51,210 nt of DNA. Origin: an uncultured Pseudomonadota bacterium. Lineage in GTDB: Bacteria; Bdellovibrionota_B; Oligoflexia; Oligoflexales; CAIYRB01. The position numbers were made by a program, and so were the translations under genes. This document shows positions 1 to 8,136 of the stretch, one piece after another (the stretch's first letter is position 1; each line of letters opens with the position of its first letter). The notes under the pieces are model-generated. The model was not told the origin of the DNA and ran no database searches. It was given only the letters and a program-made list of their open reading frames with translations. The stretch covers positions 1-51,210 of the forward strand of contig CAIYRB010000001.1 in assembly GCA_903928445.1 (NCBI GenBank). The letters are read 5' to 3'.

Positions 1-224
1 GTATTATTATCAATACTATAAGCCATATATTCATATGCATCCGATTTGGATCCGATGCTCTGATTTAAAAGACTGCATTTGTGATCAGCAAGTCAACCGA
101 GGCCGTTGTAACCCCCCTCTGCGAGTCCACGCCGTTTGGCGTCGAGCGGCAGCTCAAAATCCCGAAGCCAGCAAAGATTCCGTTCGCGGCTGATGCGAAG
201 CTGGTGAACCGCCTTGCGTGGTAG
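1..224. other. Non-coding stretch at window start
   Basis: I find no convincing gene here. The first 100 bases are AT-rich compared with the rest of the window and grade into GC-richer sequence. The left neighbour lies outside the window, so this could be the tail of another intergenic region. The regulatory region of the toxin-antitoxin genes begins just to the right. Confidence 0.5.
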
Positions 225-272
225 TTGTAGCGATCGAGGATAGGCTACAATCGGTTCCGCTGGTTGGATCTC

Positions 273-306
273 GGTCGTTGCATAACGACCGGGAATCTAT
301 TATGAT
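273..306 (+). promoter_or_regulatory. Promoter of the toxin-antitoxin operon
   Basis: A sigma70-like promoter can be read: TTGCAT at 278-283, a 17-base spacer, and TATGAT at 301-306 (5 of 6 matches to the -10 consensus). The -35 box lies in the loop and arm of an inverted repeat, GGTCGTT at 273-279 and AACGACC at 284-290. A further inverted repeat (TTGTAGC at 225-231, GCTACAA at 244-250) lies upstream. The promoter ends about 35 bases before the antitoxin start. Confidence 0.6.
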
Positions 307-342
307 CACCTAGCGATCATGTCTTGATCATGAGGTGATCAT
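302..342 (+). promoter_or_regulatory. Palindromic operator over the antitoxin start
   Basis: This is a 41-base imperfect palindrome centred at 322. Its outer arms are perfect 10-mers, ATGATCACCT at 302-311 and AGGTGATCAT at 333-342, and the inner part repeats GATCAT-type sequence. It covers the -10 box, the Shine-Dalgarno region and the first bases of the antitoxin gene. Phd/YefM antitoxins commonly bind palindromes at their own promoters and repress the operon, so this is the expected autoregulatory operator. The binding itself is inferred. Confidence 0.6.
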
Positions 343-619
343 GAAATCCAAGTCTCCATCTGCCAATGTTTCCAAACTGAAACTGCATCTCGGCAAATAC
401 CTGGCGATGGTAAAGCGTGGCAAGGATGTCATTGTGCTGGACCGCACCACCCCGATTGCGAGGTTAGTGCCCTACTCAGACGACATTCCTGATACCCTCG
501 TGATAACGCCAGCAGCAGAAGATGCCGCCGCTATTGGCAGCCTGCGGTTTCCTCCGGTATCTGATGGACCAACCGACGGTGTTGCCGTGCTCCTGAAGGA
601 ACGCAAGGAACGTCTTTAA
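341..619 (+). CDS. Phd/YefM-type antitoxin
   Basis: This is a 92-residue protein with the N-terminal pattern of the Phd/YefM antitoxin fold: an Asn-Val-Ser-x-Leu-Lys helix start, then a beta hairpin ending in Pro-Ile-Ala-Arg-Leu-Val-Pro near residues 38-45. The C-terminal half is the usual variable, toxin-neutralising tail. I chose the ATG at 341, preceded by a GAGG-like site; a GTG at 335 in the same frame would add two residues. The stop TAA overlaps the ATG of the PIN toxin by one base (TAATG), so the pair is translationally coupled. The protein should bind and neutralise the toxin and repress the operon through the palindrome at 302-342. Family assignment is by pattern only. Confidence 0.82.
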   Translation: MKSKSPSANVSKLKLHLGKYLAMVKRGKDVIVLDRTTPIARLVPYSDDIPDTLVITPAAEDAAAIGSLRFPPVSDGPTDGVAVLLKERKERL

Positions 620-1047
620 TGATAGCCTTCATCGATTCCTCCGTTGTTCTTAGATTACTTTTGGGCGAACCTAACAAGGTGACGCGCCTATCCGATATCA
701 AGCGGGCCATCATCAGCGATTTGCTGGAAGTTGAGTGCAGGCGGACCATTGATCGCATGCGGGTATCTTCCCGCATGAACGATCAGGAAGTCGAACGTCG
801 ATTGATTGGATTGGCAAAGATCTTGAAATCCTGCGAACGGGTGGGTCTTTCCCGCGCGGTCCTAAATCGGGCGCAGCAGGCATTTCCAACCACTTTGGGA
901 ACCCTTGATGCTATACACCTTGCGACAGCAGTCCTATGGGCCGAGCGCGAAAGAGTCCTTCCGGTCGTCCTAACCCATGATCAGGAGCTTGGGCGTGCTG
1001 CACGATCACTTGGATTTGACGTGCTTGGTGATGTGTCGCCGACGTGA
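619..1047 (+). CDS. PIN-domain toxin (VapC-like ribonuclease)
   Basis: This 142-residue protein shows the PIN-domain acidic signature: Asp6 in a Phe-Ile-Asp-Ser-Ser start, Glu39 in the Leu-Glu-Val-Glu-Cys helix, Asp97 in Thr-Leu-Asp-Ala-Ile-His, and Asp121 in Leu-Thr-His-Asp-Gln-Glu-Leu. These four residues normally coordinate Mg or Mn for RNA cleavage. VapC-type toxins typically cut tRNA or rRNA and stop translation. The gene starts inside the antitoxin stop codon, so its expression depends on antitoxin translation. Length is typical and all catalytic residues are present, so the toxin is probably active. The RNA target cannot be predicted from sequence. Confidence 0.85.
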   Translation: MIAFIDSSVVLRLLLGEPNKVTRLSDIKRAIISDLLEVECRRTIDRMRVSSRMNDQEVERRLIGLAKILKSCERVGLSRAVLNRAQQAFPTTLGTLDAIHLATAVLWAERERVLPVVLTHDQELGRAARSLGFDVLGDVSPT

Positions 1048-1190
1048 GGTCGAAAGGGAAATGGGACGTAACCCGAGGCTGACATTGGCGGCACAGCTTT
1101 GATGTTGGGAAAAATTGATCGAATGTCAATGCGGAGGACTCTAAAGACGGTGTCAGGGTCGCTCCTGGCTGGCGTATATCCGAATAAATT

Positions 1191-1529
1191 TTACGGGTTG
1201 CTGCGAAAGATAAAGAACACTGCTCCAATTAGGCAGCAAGCGGCCCAGAGGTAATTCCAGCTTGGTTTAACGCCCATATAAAAGGTCGCGAAAACCACAA
1301 AAACCACCAGCGTGATAACCTCTTGCAGCATTTTCAGCTGTGGCAGCGTGAAGTAGGTGCTGCCGTAGCGGTTGCCTGGGACTTGAAAGCAGTATTCAAA
1401 AAAAGCGATGCCCCAACTGGCGAGGATGGCGACCCATAGTGGCTTGGTGGAAAGGTTTTTTAGATGGCCATACCAGGCGAAGGTCATGAAGATGTTGGAA
1501 AGCAGCAATAGGAGAATGGGGCGGATCAT
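1191..1529 (-). CDS. DMT-family small membrane protein (DUF486-like)
   Basis: This is a 112-residue, very hydrophobic protein with four predicted membrane segments (about residues 2-20, 33-49, 66-86 and 92-108). The Phe-Ala-Trp-Tyr-Gly-His-Leu-Lys stretch after helix 1 and the Pro-Gly-Asn-Arg-Tyr-Gly-Ser segment between helices 2 and 3 match the DUF486 family, a half-size relative of the drug/metabolite transporters. No substrate is established that I know of. The gene sits alone between the toxin and the olefin operon. Its ATG has only a weak, distant GGAG upstream. Confidence 0.8.
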   Translation of the reverse strand: MIRPILLLLLSNIFMTFAWYGHLKNLSTKPLWVAILASWGIAFFEYCFQVPGNRYGSTYFTLPQLKMLQEVITLVVFVVFATFYMGVKPSWNYLWAACCLIGAVFFIFRSNP

Positions 1530-1731
1530 TAGTAGCTGACTCCAGGGGTGTCAAGGCGCCCAGATTGGCTGGCGGCGATAGTCGTCGTTGCGGGAGGAAA
1601 GCAGCACCTGTTTTGATTTCAAGACGAGCTGACGGCCGCAGCCAGTTGTTGTCCCGCCGTGAAAGCACCTTCGCCCCGCCCACTTACCGCCCAATCCCCA
1701 CCAGCACCAAGGCCAATGTTAGTATCCCACA

Positions 1732-2736
1732 TTATTCCCTACCAGCCGCCGCCAACCGCGCCATACCTTCACGCATGCTGACCTGCGCCACATAACCAAG
1801 GTCTCGTTTTGCCGCGCTGATATCGTACCAATGCGAGGTCGCTAGTTGCTTCGCCGCAAAGCGGGTAAGCTGTGGCTCACCGCTCAGCCTGAGCAGCGAG
1901 TGCATCCCTTCAAGCCAGGCGCCGACCGCATAAGCAACAGGTACCGGTACTTGTTTAGTCACCGGTGGTAGACCGGCTGCTGCAAGCATGCCATTGATGA
2001 TGTCGCGAATCGGCCAGGGTTCATCATTGCTGATATAATACGCGCGTCCCGCGGCGCGACTCGTTGGGGATAGGGTGCGTAGAGCCAGAAGATGCGCCGC
2101 TGCCGCGTTATCAACATAGACCGCGTCGACCAGCTTCGTACCACCACCAACCAGGCGAAGGCGTCCCTTAGTGGCACGTTCGACCAGGCGTGGCATCAGG
2201 TGTTGATCGCCGACCCCCCAGATAAAGTGGGGCCTTAAGGCAACGGTCTGCAAGTTTGGCCCGTTGGCTGCCAGGATGAGTTGCTCACCAAGAGCTTTGG
2301 TCCGGGGATAATGCGCGAGATAGCGTCGTGGGTAGGGAGTGGATTCATCGACGCCATCTTGATCGCAGCCGGCAAAGGTGACACTTGGCGAACTCGTATA
2401 GACGAGTTTAGTAACGCCATGTTGGCGGCAGGCATCGATCACGGTTTTACAGCCGAGGACATTGGCGCGGTAGTAGTCGTCGTAGGCACCGCTGATCCCG
2501 GGCTTAGCCGCCGTGTGGATTACTGCGTTCATGCCACACACTGCGGCGCTGACCGCATTGCCGTCGCCGATATCGCCCTGGTGTTGCTCGACGCCCAGTG
2601 CTGCAAGCTTGGGATAGGTCTGCCGTGAAAAGGTACGGACGCGATAACCTGCATCGAGTAATTGACGAACGATGACCAAGCCGAGGAAGCCACCACCTCC
2701 AGTCACCAAGATCGGCTTCCCTGACTGTTGGCTCAT
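1732..2736 (-). CDS. oleD: OleD, NADPH-dependent 2-alkyl-3-ketoacid reductase
   Basis: This is a 334-residue short-chain dehydrogenase of the 3-beta-hydroxysteroid dehydrogenase/epimerase type. The N-terminal Gly-Gly-Gly-Gly-Phe-Leu-Gly near residues 13-19 is the Rossmann nucleotide-binding loop. The Tyr-Pro-Arg-Thr-Lys sequence near residue 143 carries the catalytic Tyr-x-x-x-Lys pair, with Tyr-Thr-Ser-Ser upstream. In the olefin pathway OleD reduces the beta-keto acid made by OleA to a beta-hydroxy acid. It is the last gene of the oleABCD operon; its ATG overlaps the oleC stop by 4 bases. On its own the family is broad, but the neighbours make this assignment strong. Confidence 0.88.
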   Translation of the reverse strand: MSQQSGKPILVTGGGGFLGLVIVRQLLDAGYRVRTFSRQTYPKLAALGVEQHQGDIGDGNAVSAAVCGMNAVIHTAAKPGISGAYDDYYRANVLGCKTVIDACRQHGVTKLVYTSSPSVTFAGCDQDGVDESTPYPRRYLAHYPRTKALGEQLILAANGPNLQTVALRPHFIWGVGDQHLMPRLVERATKGRLRLVGGGTKLVDAVYVDNAAAAHLLALRTLSPTSRAAGRAYYISNDEPWPIRDIINGMLAAAGLPPVTKQVPVPVAYAVGAWLEGMHSLLRLSGEPQLTRFAAKQLATSHWYDISAAKRDLGYVAQVSMREGMARLAAAGRE

Positions 2737-4397
2737 GCCCGGTCGACCTCGACTTTCAGTTGCTCGCGAAAGATCTTTGAGTTGTGTCGAATATCGACGG
2801 GCAGTCCGTCGTAAAAGCGAAACTCCTCGACCGCCCTAGTCGCAGGATGTGCGAGTGCGGTCTGGCGCAGAGCACGAGACAGCAGCAGTTTTTGCTCCGT
2901 CTTCAGGTGCTTGTCGGCTTCGACACAAAGCACCGGGACCATCTGCCCAGGCGCGCCACGGCCGACCAGTGCGCTGCGGTAGACCTTTGGCTGGGCGTTG
3001 AAGATGCCCTCGCAGATCTCGGTGTACATCTCACCGGTCGGAAGTTTCAATCGGTGCGATTTGCGACCGCAAAACCACAAGCGTCCCTGATCGTCTAGAT
3101 AGCCGACGTCGCCCATGCGGTGCATCACGGCCCCATCAACTCGCGAAATCTTTGCCAGTGCAGTCGCCTCGGGCCGACTATCATAGGCGACAGTGACCTG
3201 TGGCGCATCGACGACGATCTCGCCGACGACGCCTTGCGGCACACAAAGCTGATCGCTCCACTGGTCTATGACTTGATCGTGAATGGCGATCACCTGCAGT
3301 CGCACACCAGGCGCTGGCTTGCCAACGCAGATGCCGCGTCCACTTGCGGATCCGGCCGCGGTTTCACCGAGGATTTCGTCGCTGCCAATGCAGGCAACGG
3401 GCAGCACCTCGGTGGCGCCGTAGGGCGTAAAAACCTGCACGTTTGGTCGCAACAGCCGCACCGTCTGACGCAGGATCTTCGGGTCAACCGCAGCACCTGC
3501 GGAGATCACGCGGCGCAGCGAGGGTAGGGTGACTCCCCGTGCGACTCCGGCATTGGCTAAAGCGCGCAGCAGTGCTGGCGAGCCAAACAGATTCGAAATG
3601 CCAAAGTCGTCCACCGCCGCGAAGATCTTCGCCGCGTCTACCTGCGCCGGCCTGGTGAAATCCATCTGCGGGATCACACCGGTCATGGCCAGAGCTGGCG
3701 CAAACAAACCAAATAGGGGAAAGGTGCTGAGGTCGACCTCGCCGGGCTGAAATTGAAACAGCGCCTTCAAAGCAGCGATTTGCGCGTTGAACTGCGCATG
3801 GCCGTAGATCACCCCTTTGGGGGCGCCGGTGCTGCCGCTGGTAAATAGGATCGCAGCTATATGATGCCCAGGGTCTAACTCGAGGCCCGATGCATCAGCT
3901 CGAGGACGTTTCATCCCCGCGGCTCTGATGTTGGCTAGCGGCGTCACGCCAAAAAAGAAACTCAGGTCTCCAACCTGCAGCCGCCGAGTCAGCGAGGCGC
4001 GTCCCCAACCGAACAATAGGCGAGCAAGGTGCGCCTTCGAGGTGCCGATAAACACCTCGGGTTTGGCCTCGGCGATACAGCGCTTTAAGCTTTTTATGCC
4101 CATGCCTGGATCAATAAAGATCGGCACGAGTCCAGCGCGAAACAAAGCAAATGTCAGTACAAAAAACGGGAGCGACGGCGGCACCATCATTGCGACACGA
4201 GTACCCGGTCGCAGACCTTCAGCGGCAAAGCCCTGGGCTAGTAGGTTGACCTCGGCATCGAGCTGCGCGTAGGTGAGGTGATGATAGCCAGTCTTGCCAC
4301 CACGCACCTGGCCAGACGGCGCGTACAAAGCGATCTGATACGGCGCCACCGACGCCCTGTGGGTCAAATGCGCGGCAATATTTTGTACCGCAGTCAC
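2733..4397 (-). CDS. oleC: OleC, AMP-dependent beta-lactone synthetase
   Basis: This is a 554-residue member of the adenylate-forming (ANL) superfamily. The phosphate-binding loop Thr-Ser-Gly-Ser-Thr-Gly-Ala-Pro-Lys-Gly lies near residues 185-195, and the Tyr-Gly-Ala-Thr-Glu motif near residue 324. OleC converts the beta-hydroxy acid from OleD to a cis-beta-lactone using ATP, and OleB then decarboxylates it. The protein lacks a carrier domain, as expected. The gene overlaps oleB upstream and oleD downstream by 4 bases each, giving tight translational coupling. Older annotations would call it an acyl-CoA or peptide synthetase; context argues for OleC. Confidence 0.9.
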   Translation of the reverse strand: MTAVQNIAAHLTHRASVAPYQIALYAPSGQVRGGKTGYHHLTYAQLDAEVNLLAQGFAAEGLRPGTRVAMMVPPSLPFFVLTFALFRAGLVPIFIDPGMGIKSLKRCIAEAKPEVFIGTSKAHLARLLFGWGRASLTRRLQVGDLSFFFGVTPLANIRAAGMKRPRADASGLELDPGHHIAAILFTSGSTGAPKGVIYGHAQFNAQIAALKALFQFQPGEVDLSTFPLFGLFAPALAMTGVIPQMDFTRPAQVDAAKIFAAVDDFGISNLFGSPALLRALANAGVARGVTLPSLRRVISAGAAVDPKILRQTVRLLRPNVQVFTPYGATEVLPVACIGSDEILGETAAGSASGRGICVGKPAPGVRLQVIAIHDQVIDQWSDQLCVPQGVVGEIVVDAPQVTVAYDSRPEATALAKISRVDGAVMHRMGDVGYLDDQGRLWFCGRKSHRLKLPTGEMYTEICEGIFNAQPKVYRSALVGRGAPGQMVPVLCVEADKHLKTEQKLLLSRALRQTALAHPATRAVEEFRFYDGLPVDIRHNSKIFREQLKVEVDRA

Positions 4398-5320
4398 GGA
4401 TGTCGATCCAGGAAACCGGCGATCAACGGCAGGACTTCGTCGGTCGCATCCTCAAAGATGTAGTGTCCAGCATCGGCGAAGCGATGCACCTCAGCATGCG
4501 GTAGCCATTTTAACCACACGTTGAGAAAATGATCATCGAAGACGAAGTCCTGGGCGCCCCAAAGGATCAGCGTCGGTGTTTGGCGAAACCTTGCCAGCGA
4601 AGCTTCGACGGATTCGAGTAGGTCATAGGAATAGTCGGCTGGCTTTAGCGGAATATCCTGGATAAAGCGCAGCACCGCGCGGCGATTATGCCAGCTATCG
4701 TAGGGAGCCAGGTAGCCGTCGCGCACCGCTTTACTCAGCGGTTGGCGCGTGACACAAGACGAGGCCGCGCCCCGGCTAAAGGCGTTGAAACCGCGCACCA
4801 GCAGCGGCCCGACGGCGCCGCTGCGACACAGCTTGATCGACGGCGGTAGTGGCTTGGTCGCAGGTAGCTTAAATGCGGCGGTGTTGCCAAGGATGAGGCG
4901 CTTGATCTTATGCGGATGTCTGGCGGCATAAGCCATCCCAATCATCCCACCCCAATCGTGCAGAACCAGCGTGATATTGTCGCCAAGCCCGAGATGCTCG
5001 ACTAGCGCTTCGACGTCGTTCACCCGTTGCTCCAGGGTGAAGCGGTAACGCGAATCATCTGGCTTTTCCGACAGTCCGCAGCCGATATGATCGGGTGCGA
5101 TGGTGCGATACTCTCCCTTTAAGCCATTGATGAGGCCGCGGTAGTAAAACGACCACGTCGGGTTGCCGTGGAGCATCAGCAGCGGCTCGCCCGCACCTTC
5201 ATCGACATAGTGATAGCTGAGCCCGCCGACCGTCAGACGACGTGAAGCATACGGGTATAACGCCCTGACTGCTGCGGGTAGCTCCAATACAGCCTCATCT
5301 TTCACCGGGGAAGCACACAT
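4394..5320 (-). CDS. oleB: OleB, beta-lactone decarboxylase (alpha/beta hydrolase)
   Basis: This is a 308-residue alpha/beta hydrolase of the haloalkane dehalogenase type. The nucleophile is an aspartate in the Leu-His-Asp-Trp-Gly-Gly motif near residue 120, and the catalytic histidine lies in Asp-Ala-Gly-His-Tyr-Ile-Phe near residue 284. His-Gly-Asn-Pro-Thr-Trp-Ser near residue 50 forms the oxyanion region. OleB family members use the Asp to open the beta-lactone and release CO2, leaving a cis-olefin. It starts only 4 bases after the oleA stop and overlaps oleC. Here oleB is a separate gene, not fused to oleC as in some Gram-positives. Haloalkane dehalogenase would be the likely mis-annotation. 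Confidence 0.88.
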   Translation of the reverse strand: MCASPVKDEAVLELPAAVRALYPYASRRLTVGGLSYHYVDEGAGEPLLMLHGNPTWSFYYRGLINGLKGEYRTIAPDHIGCGLSEKPDDSRYRFTLEQRVNDVEALVEHLGLGDNITLVLHDWGGMIGMAYAARHPHKIKRLILGNTAAFKLPATKPLPPSIKLCRSGAVGPLLVRGFNAFSRGAASSCVTRQPLSKAVRDGYLAPYDSWHNRRAVLRFIQDIPLKPADYSYDLLESVEASLARFRQTPTLILWGAQDFVFDDHFLNVWLKWLPHAEVHRFADAGHYIFEDATDEVLPLIAGFLDRHP

Positions 5321-5324
5321 CGAC

Positions 5325-6368
5325 TCACCATTGTATCGCGAGCATGAGGCAGTTTAGACCACTCCCGATGCCCAGCCAAGCAACCCGTTGACCGGGCTGC
5401 AGGAATCCGTCCTCTGCCGCCAAGGCCGCAGTCAGAGGCACCGACACCGAACCGATATTACCCAGCCGATGAAAGGTCGGGTAATCTTGATCTAGTGAGC
5501 GCTCAATCGACCCTAGCATCTGTTGCCGATGGGTTCGGCTGACCTGATGGGTGATGGTGCGGTCGATGGACTGAGGGTCCCAGTCCATAGTGCGCAAAAA
5601 CGCTTGCCAGGTGGCTTTCCCCAGCTCCAGTCCGTGCTGCAAGACCGCTCTTGCGTCGGTCGCCATGGTCTGAGTGTAGGTGCCGTTTTCGTTCTCGGTG
5701 AAACCCCAGCGACACAAGCTGTGGTGCTCCGTCGCCGAACGCAGCACGCCACCGAGCAATTGGTGGCGCTCGCCACCGGCAAAACTGCCATCGGTGACGA
5801 GGATGGCCACGGCTCCCGAGCCACCCGTCAGGGTCGCCATCGAACGCATGAAAAAGTTAGCGCTACTGTCTTGGAGCATGGCTTGGACGGTTTGTTCAAT
5901 GATCGACCTGGCTGATTCACAGGCGACCACTAAACCGGCGCGAAAGTGCCCTAGCTCGATATGATTGGCGACTTCAAGCAGGCCGTTGAGCGCTCCAAGA
6001 CAGGCGTTCGAAAGATCGTAGACCATCGCCTCCGCCGGGAGCTTCAGGGCTCCAGCGATCAAGCAGGCCGTCGCTGGCTCGAAATGCTCACGACACACGC
6101 TAGTGTAGACTAATGCACCAAGGTCACTGGCCTTTACGCCGGCTTGGTCGAGGGCCTTACGAGCGGCCTTCTCGGCGCCTTCGACAAGTCCAGCTCCGAC
6201 TGGCCAGAAGCGCCGCTCGGCGATGCCGGTGATGGTTTCGACGTGCCCTACAGGCACTTTCATCTGTGATAACACGGGAGCCAGCTGATGTTCATGGTGA
6301 CTCATGGTCACCACTTCGGTCGGCAGCTCGACAGCCAAAGCATCGATATAAACGCGTGTATACCTCAT
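5325..6368 (-). CDS. oleA: OleA, thiolase-type acyl-CoA condensing enzyme
   Basis: This is a 347-residue thiolase-superfamily protein (FabH-like). The active-site Cys lies in Ser-Asn-Ala-Cys-Leu-Gly-Ala near residue 122, the His in Thr-His-Gln-Val-Ser-Arg-Thr-His, and the Asn in Leu-Gly-Asn-Ile-Gly-Ser-Val-Ser. OleA joins two fatty acyl-CoAs by non-decarboxylative Claisen condensation to a 2-alkyl-3-keto acid. I chose the ATG at 6368 (Met-Arg-Tyr-Thr) because it gives the N-terminal length I recall for known OleA proteins; an ATG at 6386 would add six residues. It leads the oleABCD operon, divergent from the proline dehydrogenase gene with under 100 bases between them, so both promoters must share that gap. 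Confidence 0.9.
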   Translation of the reverse strand: MRYTRVYIDALAVELPTEVVTMSHHEHQLAPVLSQMKVPVGHVETITGIAERRFWPVGAGLVEGAEKAARKALDQAGVKASDLGALVYTSVCREHFEPATACLIAGALKLPAEAMVYDLSNACLGALNGLLEVANHIELGHFRAGLVVACESARSIIEQTVQAMLQDSSANFFMRSMATLTGGSGAVAILVTDGSFAGGERHQLLGGVLRSATEHHSLCRWGFTENENGTYTQTMATDARAVLQHGLELGKATWQAFLRTMDWDPQSIDRTITHQVSRTHRQQMLGSIERSLDQDYPTFHRLGNIGSVSVPLTAALAAEDGFLQPGQRVAWLGIGSGLNCLMLAIQW

Positions 6369-6463
6369 GGTCGATACGGTTAACATGGGTCATGAGAAAT
6401 TGGTAGGCATTTTCGGCGCGCCTGGCCTATAAACACCCTCCATTCAATGGGAGCTTGGAAGCG

Positions 6464-7642
6464 ATGGTAAGAGCTGTTTTACCTGATTTTAACAACACGG
6501 AAATCGCTTTTCGTGCCCGTAGTAGTCTCGAGTTGCGCAAGGCCCAATGGCTGTTTCGCTCGTTCAATTACAAGTGGCTGACCCATGGGGGCGAGCTGGC
6601 CTTGCGCCTCGCCTTCAGGTTACACCTGCCGGTGCAGCCTTTGGTGCGCTTTGCGTTTTTTAACCATTTCTGTGGCGGTACAACGATCGCCGATTCCATG
6701 CGGCGAGTCCGAGACCTTGGCCGCTACCAGGTCAGGTCGATCTTGGACTATTCCGTCGAGGGCCAACAAAGCGAGGCTGCCTTCGACGCGGCCTTGCAGG
6801 AAACCCTGAACATTATTGAGACTGCCGCGAACAACCGGCAGTTCTTGCCGTTCACCGCGATTAAGATGACTGGAATTGGTCGCTTTGACCTCCTGGCAAA
6901 AGCCTCCACGCCGAGTGTTTTGACCCATGCTGAGACGGCGGAACTAAAGCGGGTGGCAGCGCGCCTGCACCGGTTGTGTGCCGCGAGCGCTGCTGCCGGG
7001 TTGCATCTGCTGGTCGATGCAGAGGAAACCTGGATCCAGGCGGCGGTCGACCGGCTCGTGCAGGAGCAGATGGAGGCGCTTAATCAAGGGCGAGTCGTTG
7101 TCTACAACACCTTGCAGATGTATCGAACGGATCGCTTGGACATGCTGCATGCTTTGGTTGCAGCGGGAAAAGCCAAGGGGTTTAAACCTGGGATAAAGCT
7201 GGTTCGCGGTGCATACATGGAAAAGGAGCGGGCGCGAGCTGCTGAACGCGGGGAGGTGAGCCCGATCCATCCGAACAAGGAGGCCACCGACGCGGCATTT
7301 GACCTAGCCGTTGGCTTTTGTATCGAGCACATAGATGATCTGGCCCTGTTTGCTGGGACCCACAACGAACAGTCGATCCGGGCCTTGGCGCAGAACATGG
7401 CAAAAGCCAAACTCGTGCCACAGGATGAACGGATCGAATGCTCACAGCTTCTGGGCATGAGCGATCACTTGACCTATAACCTCGCTGACAAAGGCTACCG
7501 CGTTTCGAAATACGTGCCCTATGGTCCAGTCGAGGCGGTGCTGCCCTATTTGGCGCGCCGCGCTGAAGAAAACTCGGCGGTTGCAGGGCAAGCGCAGCGG
7601 GAGCTTGAGCTTATTGAGCGCGAACTAGAGCGTCGTGGCTGA
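6464..7642 (+). CDS. Proline dehydrogenase (monofunctional)
   Basis: This is a 392-residue FAD-dependent proline dehydrogenase, which oxidises L-proline to pyrroline-5-carboxylate and passes electrons to the quinone pool. Family hallmarks are visible: Leu-Leu-Val-Asp-Ala-Glu-Glu near residue 180, Leu-Val-Arg-Gly-Ala-Tyr-Met-Glu-Lys-Glu near residues 244-254, and the substrate-binding Arg-Arg-x-x-Glu-Asn near the C-terminus. It lacks the P5C dehydrogenase half of PutA, so it resembles the stand-alone enzymes. I prefer the ATG at 6464 to an in-frame TTG at 6455; a GGGAG lies about 10 bases upstream of the ATG. It is divergent from oleA, and transcription probably ends at the long hairpin at 7671-7765. 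Confidence 0.88.
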   Translation: MVRAVLPDFNNTEIAFRARSSLELRKAQWLFRSFNYKWLTHGGELALRLAFRLHLPVQPLVRFAFFNHFCGGTTIADSMRRVRDLGRYQVRSILDYSVEGQQSEAAFDAALQETLNIIETAANNRQFLPFTAIKMTGIGRFDLLAKASTPSVLTHAETAELKRVAARLHRLCAASAAAGLHLLVDAEETWIQAAVDRLVQEQMEALNQGRVVVYNTLQMYRTDRLDMLHALVAAGKAKGFKPGIKLVRGAYMEKERARAAERGEVSPIHPNKEATDAAFDLAVGFCIEHIDDLALFAGTHNEQSIRALAQNMAKAKLVPQDERIECSQLLGMSDHLTYNLADKGYRVSKYVPYGPVEAVLPYLARRAEENSAVAGQAQRELELIERELERRG

Positions 7643-7670
7643 ACGCCAGTGTTGAGAACATGTCCGGAAC

Positions 7671-7765
7671 ATTCCGCGTCTCCCTACTTGCGCGCCTCCG
7701 TGGTCAAACCCAAAGGTCCAGTTTTAACCACACAGGCGCGGAGGTAGGGAGACGCGGAATTTTTT
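7671..7765. terminator. Long inverted repeat between convergent genes
   Basis: Two 34-base arms, 7671-7704 and 7727-7760, are inverted copies of each other with 30 of 34 positions matching. The outer 17 bases (starting ATTCCGCG) are perfect. The loop is 22 bases, and the right arm runs into AATTTTTT on the plus strand. It sits 28 bases after the proline dehydrogenase stop and just before the end of the convergent yhbY. It can serve as an intrinsic terminator for the plus strand and perhaps both strands. The arms are far longer than usual for a terminator, so a small repeat element (MITE-like) is the alternative. Confidence 0.7.
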
Positions 7766-7790
7766 CGACAGTCTCTAAGTCCACAGCGCA

Positions 7791-8078
7791 TCAAATCTTG
7801 ATTTTGCCTTCAAGACCGCGCTTGTACAGCACAGCGATGCGGCCGACGGTGGCGACCAAGTTAGCCGCGGTATCGGTTGCCAGCTGCGATGCCAACTCCT
7901 CAAAGCCGTGGCGATCCTCGGCGTCCAGGCGGACCTTGATCAGCTCGTGATCCTTCAAGCCGCGTCCGACTTCCTTTAGAAACGCCTGGCTGTAACCGGC
8001 TTTACCCAGTTGCACCACGGGGCTGAGTGGGTGGGCCAAGCCTTTGAGGGAGCGAATTTGTTTGTTTGAAAGCGTCAT
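7791..8078 (-). CDS. yhbY: YhbY-family RNA-binding protein (CRM domain)
   Basis: This is a 95-residue single-domain CRS1/YhbY protein. It starts Met-Thr-Leu-Ser-Asn-Lys-Gln, followed by the conserved Leu-Lys-Gly-Leu-Ala-His-x-Leu-x-Pro-Val-Val-Gln-Leu-Gly-Lys-x-Gly. Further on are His-Glu-Leu-Ile-Lys-Val-Arg and a C-terminal Gly-Arg-Ile-Ala-Val-Leu-Tyr-Lys-Arg. In E. coli, YhbY associates with pre-50S ribosomal particles. I chose the start by homology, since the frame stays open for 15 more residues upstream and no clear Shine-Dalgarno precedes the ATG. It lies 58 bases downstream of the ubiD-type gene on the same strand and may be cotranscribed. Confidence 0.9.
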   Translation of the reverse strand: MTLSNKQIRSLKGLAHPLSPVVQLGKAGYSQAFLKEVGRGLKDHELIKVRLDAEDRHGFEELASQLATDTAANLVATVGRIAVLYKRGLEGKIKI

Positions 8079-8136
8079 AGGAGGCGGTTTGTAAACTAGT
8101 TTAAAGCAGGCGTCAACCCACACCTGCTACCTTCGG

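Noticed and set aside
911..1228. Minus-strand frame across the toxin 3' end
   Set aside because: It overlaps both the PIN toxin and the DUF486 gene and shows no family signature.
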